Shown here in pieces: positions 9,211 through 18,092 of a stretch of 64,000 bases of DNA (position 1 is its first letter; each line of letters begins with the position of its first letter). Position numbers and translations under genes: made by a program. This stretch comes from Acidobacteriota bacterium (lineage in GTDB: Bacteria; Acidobacteriota; Terriglobia; Bryobacterales; Bryobacteraceae). The DNA lies in the NCBI GenBank assembly GCA_017307505.1, contig JAFKEE010000030.1, forward strand, positions 62,001 through 126,000. Reading direction: 5' to 3'. The notes under the pieces are model-generated. The model ran no database searches. It saw only the letters and a program-made list of their open reading frames with translations, and had not been told where the DNA came from.

Positions 9211-10080
9211 ATGCAGGCACTCGAGACCTCAGACAGCATCCGGGAGTTCAGCCTGTCGACGCGCGATGGACTGCGTCTCTACGCCTGGGTGCTCCGCCCC
9301 TCTGGACCCATCCACGGCGTCCTCGCGCTTGTTCACGGCATGGGCGAGCACAGCCGCCGCTACGATCACCTCACTGCCTTCTGGGCGTCACACGGCTACG
9401 CCTCGGCTGGCTTTGATCTTCGCGGCCACGGACGCTCACAAGGTCCCCGCGGCCACACCCCGTCCTTTGAGCACCTCATGGACGACATCGCCCTCTTCAC
9501 CGCTCAGGTGGCGAAAGAACTGCCGGACAGCCCGCTGTACCTCTACGGCCACAGCATGGGCGGCAACCTGGCCCTGAACTTCCTCATCCGGCGGCTGCCC
9601 GCCTTGAAGGCCGGCATCTCCTCAGCGCCCTATCTGCGTCTCGCCTTCCAGCCGCCGAAGTTCAAACTCATCCTGGCACGGCTCCTCTACCCGATCCTGC
9701 CCGCACTGACCTTTCCCTCAGGCCTTGACGTCTCCTGCCTTTCGCACGATCCCGAAGTCGTCCGCCGCTACCGCGAAGACCCACTGGTCCACGACCGCAT
9801 CAGCGTCGCGTTCTTCACCGCGATCCAGGCCGCCGGCCAGGACGCGCTCGACCGCGCCGCGCAACTCACCGTGCCCGTCCTCGTCATGCACGGCACCGCG
9901 GACCGCATCACCAGCCCTGCCGCCTCCGAAGGCTTTGTGGCCGGCTCAAACGGCAGGGCCGCCTTCAAAAGCTGGCCCGGATACTTTCACGAAATCCACA
10001 ACGAGCCGCAATGGCAGCCAGTCGCGCAGTATGTGCTGGACTGGCTCAACCAGTCCGCGATCCGCGACACCCAGCCGTAA
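9211..10080 (+). CDS. Alpha/beta hydrolase, monoacylglycerol lipase/lysophospholipase-like
   Basis: A 289-residue protein of the Hydrolase_4 (serine aminopeptidase S33) family. It shows the oxyanion region LVHGMGEHSRRY, the nucleophile elbow GHSMGG with the catalytic Ser, the acid in VMHGTADRITSP and the His in GYFHEIHNEP, all in the order known for bacterial monoglyceride lipases. The length is typical. There is no signal peptide, so it is probably cytoplasmic. An AGAGGA lies about 12 bases before the ATG. It is divergent from the Cys-rich gene (108 bp apart) and convergent with the permease gene. The substrate (mono- or lysolipid ester) is inferred from the family. Confidence 0.82.
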   Translation: MQALETSDSIREFSLSTRDGLRLYAWVLRPSGPIHGVLALVHGMGEHSRRYDHLTAFWASHGYASAGFDLRGHGRSQGPRGHTPSFEHLMDDIALFTAQVAKELPDSPLYLYGHSMGGNLALNFLIRRLPALKAGISSAPYLRLAFQPPKFKLILARLLYPILPALTFPSGLDVSCLSHDPEVVRRYREDPLVHDRISVAFFTAIQAAGQDALDRAAQLTVPVLVMHGTADRITSPAASEGFVAGSNGRAAFKSWPGYFHEIHNEPQWQPVAQYVLDWLNQSAIRDTQP

Positions 10081-10090
10081 GCGCGCCCTC

Positions 10091-12721
10091 TCAACTCGAC
10101 CGCAGCGCCATCATGGGATCGATCCGTGAAGCCCGCCAGGCCGGAACATACCCGGCCAGCGCCGCCACCCCTATCAGCAGCGCGGCCATCCCCGCATAGG
10201 TCGCCGGATCACTGGCAGCCACACCGAACAACAGGCTCCCCAGCAGGCTCGACAAAGCTCGCGACGCCGCCATCCCCAATGCAAGCCCCAGCACGGCCAA
10301 TCCAAAGGTCCGCCAAAGAATCTCGCGCCGCAGCGAGCCCGGCGAGGCGCCCAGTGCCATCCGGATGCCGATCTCCTGGACCCGCTGGCTGACGGAATAC
10401 GAGATCACTGCGTAGATTCCCAGCGAGGCCAGCAGCAGCGCGAATCCGGCGAATCCACCCAGCAGCAGCACCAGGAATCTGCGCGGCGACACCGCTCTGT
10501 CCACCAGATCCCGCAGGCTTCTCAACTCCCGCACCGGCAGATTTGGATCCACGGCTCGCAGCGCCGCCCGCAGTCCGGGAGCCAGCGTCTCCGGCGGCAG
10601 CATCGTCCGCACCACCAGTTCAATCGCCCCGTAGTCCTGCGTCTGTCGCAAAGGCAGGTACATCTCCAACCCGCCGGCTATTTCCAGCGCCTCGTGGCGG
10701 ACATCCGACACCACGCCAACCACACGCCGCCCCCCGTCCTGCGTCATCACCTGGCCCACTGCGTCCTGGCCCGGCCAAAGGGTCCGAGCCAGCGTCTCGT
10801 TCACCATCACAACCAGTTCGCTGGACTCACGGTCTCTTTCGGTAAACTCTCGCCCTGCGCGCAGCCGGATCCCGGCAGCCGCCAAGTAACCCTCGCTCAC
10901 CACCCGGATGTAGGCCTCGGGATGCCGGTCTTTTGGGTAGACCTGCCCTTTGCCGGAAACCTGCCAGGCCCGATCGCCCCCAAACGGCAGCACATCGGTC
11001 ACCCCTGCCGCCCGGACACCCGGCAATGCGCGCACTCTCTGCAGCGCGTCGTCGAGAAAGGAGTTCTGCCGGGCCAGGTTCGCAATCCTGGAGCCGGGGT
11101 CCATCCGCACGGCAGCGGTACGCTCCGGCTCGAAGCCGAGCTCAACGTCGAGCACTCGAACGAAGCTGCGCACCAGCAGGCCCGCCCCAATCAGCAGCAC
11201 CGAGGCGAAGGCAATCTCGGAAACCACCAGTCCATTGCGCAGCCAGGCGCGACCCTGGCCGGCGCTCAGCCCGCGGCACCCCTCCTTCAACGCCTCCTGA
11301 ACCTTCAACGCAGGCGTATGCAGAGCGGGCAGCAAACCGAACAGGACGCCCGTCACCACTGCCGCCAGCAGCGTGAAGCCAAGCACACTCCCGTCGATCC
11401 GCACACTCGTCAGCAAAGGCAGTTGGAATCCCTTTAATTGGGCCACCGTGCGTGCACCCGCCAATGCCAGCCCCAGGCCGAGCACGGCCCCGCAGCACGA
11501 GAGCGCGACACTCTCCGTCAGCATTTGCCGTAGCAGCCGGAATCGGCTCGCGCCGAGCGCTGCCCGCAATGCCAGTTCTCGTTGCCGGGCGCCCAGCCGC
11601 GACAGCTGCAGGTTCGAAAGGTTGGCGCACACAATCAGCATCACCACGCCGACCGCGCACGCCAGCACGATCAGCGCCGGTCGCACGCGCTCATTGATCT
11701 TCCGCTCGAGCAAAACCAGCCTCGGCTCAACCGGATTGCGCTCCGGATGTTGCGCTGCCATCTGCTTCGCCAGGGCAGTGAATTCCTGTCTCGCGGCGTC
11801 CACCGTGGCCCCGGGCTTCAGGCGCCCGACGATCCTCATGGTGTTTCCGCGGCGGTTCGTCTCAGCCGTCAGCGGCCAGGGCACGAAGAGATCCACCGGC
11901 AGGCCAGGCGCAAACAGGGCGGCGAAGTCGAACGAGGCGGGCAACACACCGGTCACGGTGACCGGCCGGTTGTTCAACATCAGCCGTCTGCCCACAACCA
12001 GCGGATCCGAAGCGAACCGCCGCTGCCAGAAGCCGTGGCTCAGCAGAACAACCGGCGGAGCGCCTGCCTTTCCCTGGCACTCGTCTGCCGTGAACGGCCG
12101 GCCAAGCAGCGGGTCCACCCCCAGCAGGGGCAGGAGGTTCTGGGTCACCGGAACACCGGTTACCCGTTCAGGCTCGCCGCTGCCGGTCAGTTGCCAGTCT
12201 CCTGCGCCATACCCGGACCAGCCCGCCAGATCGCTGAACGACCCATTCTGCGCCCGCAGATCCTGGAAGTTGTCCACCTGGGTCGACCACTCTACATTCG
12301 AGATCCAGACCAGCCGTCCAGGATCTCGGAACGGCAGCGGACGCAGCAGCAGCGCATTCACCACGCTGAACACCGTCGAACTGGCGCCGATGCCGAGCCC
12401 CGCAATCAGCACCACGAATGCCGTGAAGCCGGCATCGCGCTTCATTCCTCGAAACCCATAGCGCAGATCCTGGGTCAGGTCGCTCAGCCAGCGAACCAGC
12501 CAGACACTGCGGGATTCTTCCGCTTGCTTCGTCATATTGCCAAACTGCCGCCTTGCTGCCGCGCGTGCTTCTGCCTGGGCCATCCCCTGCGCGGCGAAGT
12601 CTTCCGCCATGGACTCGACATGAAACTCCATCTCTTCCCACAGCAGCCGCTGCCGCTCTCTGCGGGAAAGAAAGAACCGCAAACGGCGTCGAAGACGCCC
12701 CCCAATCGAATCTGGCCGCAT
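10091..12721 (-). CDS. ADOP-family ABC permease (MacB/FtsX-like, orphan)
   Basis: An 876-residue protein with the acidobacterial duplicated orphan permease layout. A cytoplasmic N-terminal region (RERQRLLWEEMEFHVESMAEDF, with AARRQFGN) leads to TM1 (GFTAFVVLIAGLGIGASSTVF), a MacB-like periplasmic domain (about residues 120-340), three FtsX TM helices, a second periplasmic domain and a final FtsX block with IGIRMALGASPGSLRREI. No ATPase gene is adjacent, which is usual for this family. The PadR regulator often found beside such genes is also absent here. The transported or signalled substrate is unknown. A TACAAT box on the minus strand at 12822-12817 lies about 95 bp upstream. Confidence 0.85.
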   Translation of the reverse strand: MRPDSIGGRLRRRLRFFLSRRERQRLLWEEMEFHVESMAEDFAAQGMAQAEARAAARRQFGNMTKQAEESRSVWLVRWLSDLTQDLRYGFRGMKRDAGFTAFVVLIAGLGIGASSTVFSVVNALLLRPLPFRDPGRLVWISNVEWSTQVDNFQDLRAQNGSFSDLAGWSGYGAGDWQLTGSGEPERVTGVPVTQNLLPLLGVDPLLGRPFTADECQGKAGAPPVVLLSHGFWQRRFASDPLVVGRRLMLNNRPVTVTGVLPASFDFAALFAPGLPVDLFVPWPLTAETNRRGNTMRIVGRLKPGATVDAARQEFTALAKQMAAQHPERNPVEPRLVLLERKINERVRPALIVLACAVGVVMLIVCANLSNLQLSRLGARQRELALRAALGASRFRLLRQMLTESVALSCCGAVLGLGLALAGARTVAQLKGFQLPLLTSVRIDGSVLGFTLLAAVVTGVLFGLLPALHTPALKVQEALKEGCRGLSAGQGRAWLRNGLVVSEIAFASVLLIGAGLLVRSFVRVLDVELGFEPERTAAVRMDPGSRIANLARQNSFLDDALQRVRALPGVRAAGVTDVLPFGGDRAWQVSGKGQVYPKDRHPEAYIRVVSEGYLAAAGIRLRAGREFTERDRESSELVVMVNETLARTLWPGQDAVGQVMTQDGGRRVVGVVSDVRHEALEIAGGLEMYLPLRQTQDYGAIELVVRTMLPPETLAPGLRAALRAVDPNLPVRELRSLRDLVDRAVSPRRFLVLLLGGFAGFALLLASLGIYAVISYSVSQRVQEIGIRMALGASPGSLRREILWRTFGLAVLGLALGMAASRALSSLLGSLLFGVAASDPATYAGMAALLIGVAALAGYVPAWRASRIDPMMALRSS

Positions 12722-13214
12722 CTGCCCTCCTGATCCCTCAGCCGGGACCCTCGACCTGCCCGCACGCGACCACCGCTTGCCGGGTTGTGGCCTTGGTTCC
12801 CATAGACAGTCTGAGTATTGTACGCACGGAATCCGGCCGTGTTAGGAGCAAGTGCAACTTTTTATGCAGGCCGCCCTCGGGGCGAAAACACGCATCCAAG
12901 CCCTGCGCTTGCCTCGGCTTCCTGATGGGTCCGTGCTCTATCCGGAGATGTGTATGAAATGGAAACGGGAACGCTTCGCACGCGCACTGACCGCGGCGTG
13001 AGCCGGATTCTGGTTGCTCTTCTTCCTCGCGGATTGGTGGGGATGGCCCTCGCCGCGGACATGGCCGCGCACGGCTACCAATTCAATCGCGAGTCCAGCC
13101 GCCTCTTCGGTCAACCGCCCATGCGTACACTGCTCGAAGCTGGCAGCACGCAATCGGCCTCGGACGACAGCCCGGCTGGATACACCAATCCGGAATGGCG
13201 AAGTCCTGCCCGTG
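12722..13214. other. 493-bp intergenic stretch without a supported gene
   Basis: It lies between the end of the 441-residue gene and the permease start, both on the minus strand. Reading frames here have no ribosome site and no family resemblance. On the minus strand a TACAAT at 12822-12817 could be a -10 box for the permease, but I find no convincing -35. A short palindrome AGACAGTCT (12804-12812) lies just downstream of it and could be an operator. An AT-richer patch occurs around 12850-12865. Otherwise I see nothing. Confidence 0.4.
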
Positions 13215-14540
13215 CTAAATCACCACCAGTTCGCCAGTCTCCTCCACCGCCGGACCCCGCATCGGCAGAATGCCCGCCTCCTGGTCCCCGCCGATATCCA
13301 GCACCTCTCGGAAGCATCCTTCAATCGTGCGCACGGCATTGCTCAACTCATGCAGCCAGTTCCCCCAGAACTGCGGAATCGAGGGAACCTGCTTGGTCTT
13401 GCGGATCTCGCGCTGCGTGTCTTTTCTGTGCATCGAAAGGTCAAACCCGCGCAGCAGCGCGGCGCCCACATCGGGCAGGTTGATCCGGTCGTTCAGGCTC
13501 ACCCGCGCCAGATCGCGCCGGATGATTCGCTCCACGCCATCCTTGGTCAGCACCGGCACGCACTCCTGAAAGGTAAGCACCCCGGAGACAACCCGTGCGT
13601 CGCTGGTCATATGCAGCAGTGTCGTCGCACTCGTTGCGGGCTTCACGCCGATCGCCGGAGTCGTGTCGTGCAGCCGGATCGTCGCCGGACCCGAGATGCC
13701 GGCCCACAAGCCGCCCGGCAGTTCCGTCATCGAGAAGTAGTTCGCCACAATGGCTTCCATCGCCCGGTCTTCCAGTTTCTCGATTTCGCTCGGCTTGAAA
13801 CGCTTGGCCTCTTCGGCGCGCTTCATGAATTCGTCCGAGTACTGCGTCTTCTCGTACAGCCGGTTGAGAATCTCCTCCGTCCAGTTCGGCTGGCTGTAGG
13901 TCCAGGCAACCGGGATGATCTCCGCGCCCAGGTGCTTCAGCCGCACCATGATTGTGTAAATCAGTTTTTTGTTCGTGTTCTCGATGTAGACCCGGCCCTC
14001 GTTGAAGTCCAGCAGCACGGGAACCTGCTTACGGGCAATCGTGGTCGCGCCCAGCGTCTCCTGGTCGACCGTCTTCTTGTCCGTGGACTGCAGAAAACGA
14101 TAGGGCCTCTCCATCAGCACATACGAACGATGTTCTTTGATCGAGGCGAGGTCGCTGGCCTTCTTCCATTCATTCGAAACGGCCCACAGGCCGTACCAGG
14201 GCATCGACGGGTGCAGCAGGAACCGCTCCCCCGTGTACCCATAGCCTTGGCCATCCAGGATCTCTGCCGGCAGAGTGGCCTCGGAGCCCTCTTCCTGGTC
14301 CGTAATTGAAAACTGCGCCAGTTCCGCCTGCTGCTCCGGAGTCAGTTCCTGTTCTTCATCCAGGCGTGGGGAGCCAAATGGGTTGAATCCCAGCGCGTCG
14401 GCCCCGTAGAGCCGCGCGACAACCGACGCTGCCATCTGCGAAGAGCCCGCCATCAGAGTTTGGTTCGCCAGATTCGCTTTGAAGGCTTCCAACGACTCTT
14501 TCGCCAGCCCAAGGATGGCCCAATTCCCACGTCCAAACAT
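13215..14540 (-). CDS. Conserved-looking hypothetical protein, family not recognised
   Basis: The 441-residue protein has no signal peptide or membrane helix, so it is probably cytoplasmic. It starts MFGRGNWAILGLAKESLEAF, has a Gln/Glu-rich linker (LDEEQELTPEQQAEL, about residues 60-75), then a mixed alpha/beta body with LIYTIMVRLKHLGAEIIPVAWTY and IRRDLARVSLNDRINLPDVG. It ends in an acidic tail (AVEETGELVVI). Codon use matches the neighbours, and AGGA stands 8 bases before the ATG, so I believe it is expressed. It is flanked by about 490-500 bp without genes on either side, so it is probably a single-gene unit. I could not link it to any known fold. Confidence 0.7.
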   Translation of the reverse strand: MFGRGNWAILGLAKESLEAFKANLANQTLMAGSSQMAASVVARLYGADALGFNPFGSPRLDEEQELTPEQQAELAQFSITDQEEGSEATLPAEILDGQGYGYTGERFLLHPSMPWYGLWAVSNEWKKASDLASIKEHRSYVLMERPYRFLQSTDKKTVDQETLGATTIARKQVPVLLDFNEGRVYIENTNKKLIYTIMVRLKHLGAEIIPVAWTYSQPNWTEEILNRLYEKTQYSDEFMKRAEEAKRFKPSEIEKLEDRAMEAIVANYFSMTELPGGLWAGISGPATIRLHDTTPAIGVKPATSATTLLHMTSDARVVSGVLTFQECVPVLTKDGVERIIRRDLARVSLNDRINLPDVGAALLRGFDLSMHRKDTQREIRKTKQVPSIPQFWGNWLHELSNAVRTIEGCFREVLDIGGDQEAGILPMRGPAVEETGELVVI

Positions 14541-15040
14541 GCGTAGTTCCTGTCTCTTTAGGATAGAAGTCGGTCGACGTCAAAGCTGGCGGCACGAAGG
14601 AGTGGGACGGCTGGTAAATCGGAAGGTCCACCGCCCGGAAATTTCGGGCCCGTGACCTCCATGGCTCGCGGCTGACACCTGACCTCTCAACCTTTTTTAC
14701 CATGCCCGCGCCACCGGCGCAGTGCGGCGCTGAGGAGGTCAGGCCCACTCACCAGTTCGTCCTAGCCACCCGGCATCTTGCTGCATTCCCATCATCATGA
14801 ACCTCCAGACCAGGCTGCGCCTGCTGCGCGCCTTGGGAGACATCGATCACCGTGACAGGGAAAATCGCCGGCATGCGCTTCTGAATCTGCGGTATACGGA
14901 ACTGGAACGATATAAGGGCTCGACGATTACGCCGCTGCGGTCAGGCCAAACTGCCTCTCCTGTCACCCTCCCTGGCAGATTCCGGCCGGCTGCCATCTTT
15001 CATGCCTTCAGCTGCCCCCAATCCGCAACGGGAACAGACG
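14541..15040. other. 500-bp intergenic stretch with an inverted repeat
   Basis: No gene is supported. A perfect 9-bp inverted repeat, CCTGACCTC at 14678-14686 and GAGGTCAGG at 14735-14743, is separated by 48 bp. It could form a long-looped hairpin or mark two half-sites. The 96-residue plus-strand frame starting at 14797 has no ribosome site and Arg-rich composition typical of a shadow frame in GC-rich DNA. Confidence 0.35.
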
Positions 15041-17443
15041 CTACGACACCTCGGAAACGGCTCGGTCGGAAGCTATGCGCCCCTTGACGGTTTCCAGAAT
15101 GCTGGCCAGGGTCTCATACTCGATCGGCTTCGAAATGTAATCATCCATGCCCGCGGCCAGGCAACGCTCACGGTCTTCAGGCAGAGCGTTCGCGGTAATC
15201 GCCACGATCTGCGCATGGCTATCCCTGCTCTCCGCGCTCCTTATGAGACGGACCGCCTCAAATCCATCCATCTCCGGCATCTGGCAGTCCATCAGGATCA
15301 CGTCATACTGCTGGCGCGCCGCCGCTTCCACCGCCTCCCGCCCATTCTGAACAAACTGCGCGGAGCACCCCAGGTGCGCGAGTTGGGATTTCAACACCTT
15401 CTGGTTGATCAGATTGTCTTCCGCCACAAGGATGGAAAGCCCGCCACTCGGCTGCACTTCCTTGCGTGGCTCACCGCTGCCCATCGCAGCACTCCGGGTC
15501 TGGCCCTCCGCACGCGCCAAAGTCTCGTGGAGCATTCTCAGCAGGTGGGTGAATTGCACAGGCTTGAACAGGTTGCCGGCGACGCCCGCATCCTCCAGTT
15601 CCTGCGGCGTGAGGAGTCCCTCCTCCGTCATCAGGATGATGGGGGCCCCACCGAGCACCCGGTTGGCCCGCAGGGCCTGCGCCGACGCCACTCCGTCGCG
15701 CGCTGCGTTTTTGGAGCCCAGCAGCACGACGTCACATAGGCGGGCCTCGCCTTCCCTTGAACTCACAGCCGGCGGGAAACTCTCCAGGTCACCGAGAACG
15801 TCCACCATCATGCCCGCATGCTCCAGACGCTGGCGTAGCAGATTCCGCCCCGGCTCATCCCCATCCACGATCAGCGCCCGTTGCCCCGAGAGCACCGAGG
15901 ATGCCGCACTCTCGGCCTGCACCAGGGCTAATGGCACCGTAAACCAGAACGTAGATCCCTTTCCTGGCTGGCTGCTCACGCCAATCTCGCCGCCCATCGC
16001 ATGCACCAGTCGGCTGCAGATCGCCAGTCCCAGCCCGGTTCCGCCAAACCGCCGCGTTGTGGAGGAATCCGCCTGTGTAAACGCTTCGAAGATCGACCGC
16101 TGTGCTTGCTGCGGAATGCCAATGCCGGTATCTGTCACTTCAAAGCGGACCGTGACTGCGTCCCCTTGGTTCGAGGTCACATCCGCCTTGACCAGCACCT
16201 CTCCTTCTTCTGTGAATTTCACCGCGTTACTCAGCAGATTCAGCAGCACCTGGCGCAGCCGCCCCGGGTCGCCGCAGACCATAGGCGGCACCGCTGCGGT
16301 CGGATAAAACCCCAGATGCAGGCCTCGATTGCGGGCCCTCTCTCCAATGAGCTCGATCGCATCCTCAACCACCTCGTGCGGCGCAAACGGGATCTGTTCC
16401 ATCTCCAATTTGCCGGCTTCCGCCCGAGAGAAGTCGAGAATGTCGTTGAGGATCCCCAGCAGCGCCTGGCCCGAACCGCGCACCGTCTCCACCCAGTCCC
16501 GCTGCTGCGCCGTCAGTTTCGTCTCCATCAGGAGCCCTGTGAAGCCGATCACCGCGTTCATCGGCGTCCGGACCTCGTGGCTCATCGTCGCCAGGAATTC
16601 GCCCTTTGCCTTGGCCGCCTGCTCGGCTTTGTCCTTCGCGACCGACAATCGGGCATTGGCCTCCGTCAATGCGCGCGTACGGGCTACTACCTCTGACTCG
16701 AGATTCTCAGCCGACTCCGACAGCCGCTTGTCGCGGATCTGAATCTCATGCAGCATCTCGTTAAACGCCGCCATCACGGCGCCCACCTCGTCACCCCTCT
16801 GATTCTCAATCCGAACCGAGTAATCCCGATGGGCCGACACCTGCCGCGCCGCGGCCTCCAGTTGGAGCAGGGGTTCCGAAATCCAGCGCTGAACATGCCT
16901 GGATAGGGCAAGCGCAATCGCCAGCGACAGCAAAGCAAACAGCGCGGTGATCGAGGAGTAAACCACCACTCGCTCATGGAGTATCGATAGGTCTGCCTCC
17001 AGAGAGACATAGCCCACGAGTTCGTGGTCGAGCAGAACCGGCCGCACCACCAACAGCCCCGAGGCTTGCTCCGGCGCATTCTGCCGGTTCTTCAAATCCT
17101 TTGCCGGCCCAGTGCGGTCCTCCCGGGTGTAACTCGCCACCAACTTATGTTGAGCGTCGAAGACACTGGCTCTCAGGATGGAGCGCTCGCCCGCCAGTGC
17201 CGCCAGGCTTCGCGCCACATCGGAGTGAGTATCGAAAGCCAGCGCCGCGGCGATGTTATAGCCCAGCATGTCCGCAATCGACGTGCTGTTGCTCTTCAGT
17301 TGCTCCTTGACCCAGACAACCTCATAAGCAATCATCCCGGCCGCGGTCAGTCCCGCTGCGATAATGCCTGCCAGCAGCGTCAATGCCGTCAACTGCCGGC
17401 GCAGCGAAGGCACGAGCGGAGACAGCCACCTGCTATTCCCCAT
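15041..17443 (-). CDS. CHASE8-like hybrid sensor histidine kinase with two receiver domains
   Basis: An 800-residue inner-membrane kinase. Domains in order: TM1 (about 18-40), a periplasmic CHASE8-like sensor (about 42-160), TM2 (161-181), HAMP (182-235), HisKA with H-box SHEVRTP (His289), HATPase_c (N box NLLSNAVKF; G boxes DTGIGIP and GGTGLGL), receiver 1 (about 522-642) and receiver 2 (about 670-790). Receiver 2 is canonical, with Asp719 in DVILMD. Receiver 1 has Gly576 where the phosphorylated Asp should be (DVVLLG), so it is probably not phosphorylated. The gene overlaps the yfiR-like gene by 11 bp. Family knowledge links CHASE8 sensors to YfiR-type periplasmic partners. Confidence 0.88.
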   Translation of the reverse strand: MGNSRWLSPLVPSLRRQLTALTLLAGIIAAGLTAAGMIAYEVVWVKEQLKSNSTSIADMLGYNIAAALAFDTHSDVARSLAALAGERSILRASVFDAQHKLVASYTREDRTGPAKDLKNRQNAPEQASGLLVVRPVLLDHELVGYVSLEADLSILHERVVVYSSITALFALLSLAIALALSRHVQRWISEPLLQLEAAARQVSAHRDYSVRIENQRGDEVGAVMAAFNEMLHEIQIRDKRLSESAENLESEVVARTRALTEANARLSVAKDKAEQAAKAKGEFLATMSHEVRTPMNAVIGFTGLLMETKLTAQQRDWVETVRGSGQALLGILNDILDFSRAEAGKLEMEQIPFAPHEVVEDAIELIGERARNRGLHLGFYPTAAVPPMVCGDPGRLRQVLLNLLSNAVKFTEEGEVLVKADVTSNQGDAVTVRFEVTDTGIGIPQQAQRSIFEAFTQADSSTTRRFGGTGLGLAICSRLVHAMGGEIGVSSQPGKGSTFWFTVPLALVQAESAASSVLSGQRALIVDGDEPGRNLLRQRLEHAGMMVDVLGDLESFPPAVSSREGEARLCDVVLLGSKNAARDGVASAQALRANRVLGGAPIILMTEEGLLTPQELEDAGVAGNLFKPVQFTHLLRMLHETLARAEGQTRSAAMGSGEPRKEVQPSGGLSILVAEDNLINQKVLKSQLAHLGCSAQFVQNGREAVEAAARQQYDVILMDCQMPEMDGFEAVRLIRSAESRDSHAQIVAITANALPEDRERCLAAGMDDYISKPIEYETLASILETVKGRIASDRAVSEVS

Positions 17444-18092
17444 CGCCCCCAGCCTTTCTGAGGTTCCTGGACAGGTTCAGCAGTCGGGCGCTCACATCCA
17501 GCCGCGAAGCCCTCACCGCCGGAAGGTTCGTGTCGAACTGGACCTTCCGGTCGTTCACCACCAGTTCGAACATTCCCCCCATCTGCACAAACCCTGCACC
17601 ATTGCCGATGGTCAGCACCGGCCGGTGGGCTAACGTTGGAAGCAGGCCCCTTGCTGTGTCGTATTGGCCTGAGTCCACCAGCAGGACCCGGCACTGCCCG
17701 GAGTCCGCATCCGCCTTGCCCTTAAACGTGACGGCCCGGTTGCCAATGGCTTTGCCCTTTGCGGCCGATCGGACTGCGCTTCCAAACTCACTGGGACCCA
17801 GCGTGCAGATTGGCAATGTGCTCGTGCTCTCTTCCCCCGGCATCGCCTCCCAGTTCACAAGCCGCAGGAAATTCAGGACAAACGCCGCCTTCACGTCGAG
17901 TTCCTCCACCTGGGCTGAAGCCATCGCTTCCCCGGGGGTGGGATTCGCGCAGGACAGGAGAATGGCCAGCGCGGCGGCCAATCGCTTCAGCCCATCGGCG
18001 ATTCTGCGCACGGCTCTGCCAGTGCGCAGCGGCAACCGCCAACGCACTCGGGGCGAGGCAACGGAATCGTCGGGGAAGCTGTCCTCAGTCAT
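17433..18092 (-). CDS. yfiR: YfiR/DUF4154-family periplasmic regulator
   Basis: The 219-residue protein has a late signal sequence (RLAAALAILLSCANPTPGEA, residues 37-56; ILLSC may be a lipobox). It then shows the YfiR pattern: VKAAFVLNFLRLVNWE at the start of the mature domain, CRVLLVDSG and VLTIGNGAGFVQMGGMFELVVNDRKVQFDTN in the middle, and ASRLDVSARLLNLSRNL at the end. In Pseudomonas, YfiR represses the CHASE8 diguanylate cyclase YfiN. Here the partner is the downstream CHASE8 hybrid kinase (11-bp overlap). The start overlaps the TonB receptor stop by 8 bp, so all three are translationally coupled. It probably gates the kinase in response to an outer-membrane or redox cue (inference). Confidence 0.85.
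   Translation of the reverse strand: MTEDSFPDDSVASPRVRWRLPLRTGRAVRRIADGLKRLAAALAILLSCANPTPGEAMASAQVEELDVKAAFVLNFLRLVNWEAMPGEESTSTLPICTLGPSEFGSAVRSAAKGKAIGNRAVTFKGKADADSGQCRVLLVDSGQYDTARGLLPTLAHRPVLTIGNGAGFVQMGGMFELVVNDRKVQFDTNLPAVRASRLDVSARLLNLSRNLRKAGGDGE

Noticed and set aside
12938-13483. Short frames in the gap after the permease and overlapping the 441-residue gene
   Set aside because: No ribosome sites, Arg/Pro-rich composition, and extensive overlap with a better-supported gene.
14678-14743. Terminator after the kinase or before the 441-residue gene
   Set aside because: The 9-bp arms are 48 bp apart with no T-run; kept only as an inverted repeat.
14797-15087. A 96-residue plus-strand frame
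   Set aside because: No ribosome site, overlaps the kinase 3' end and has shadow-like composition.
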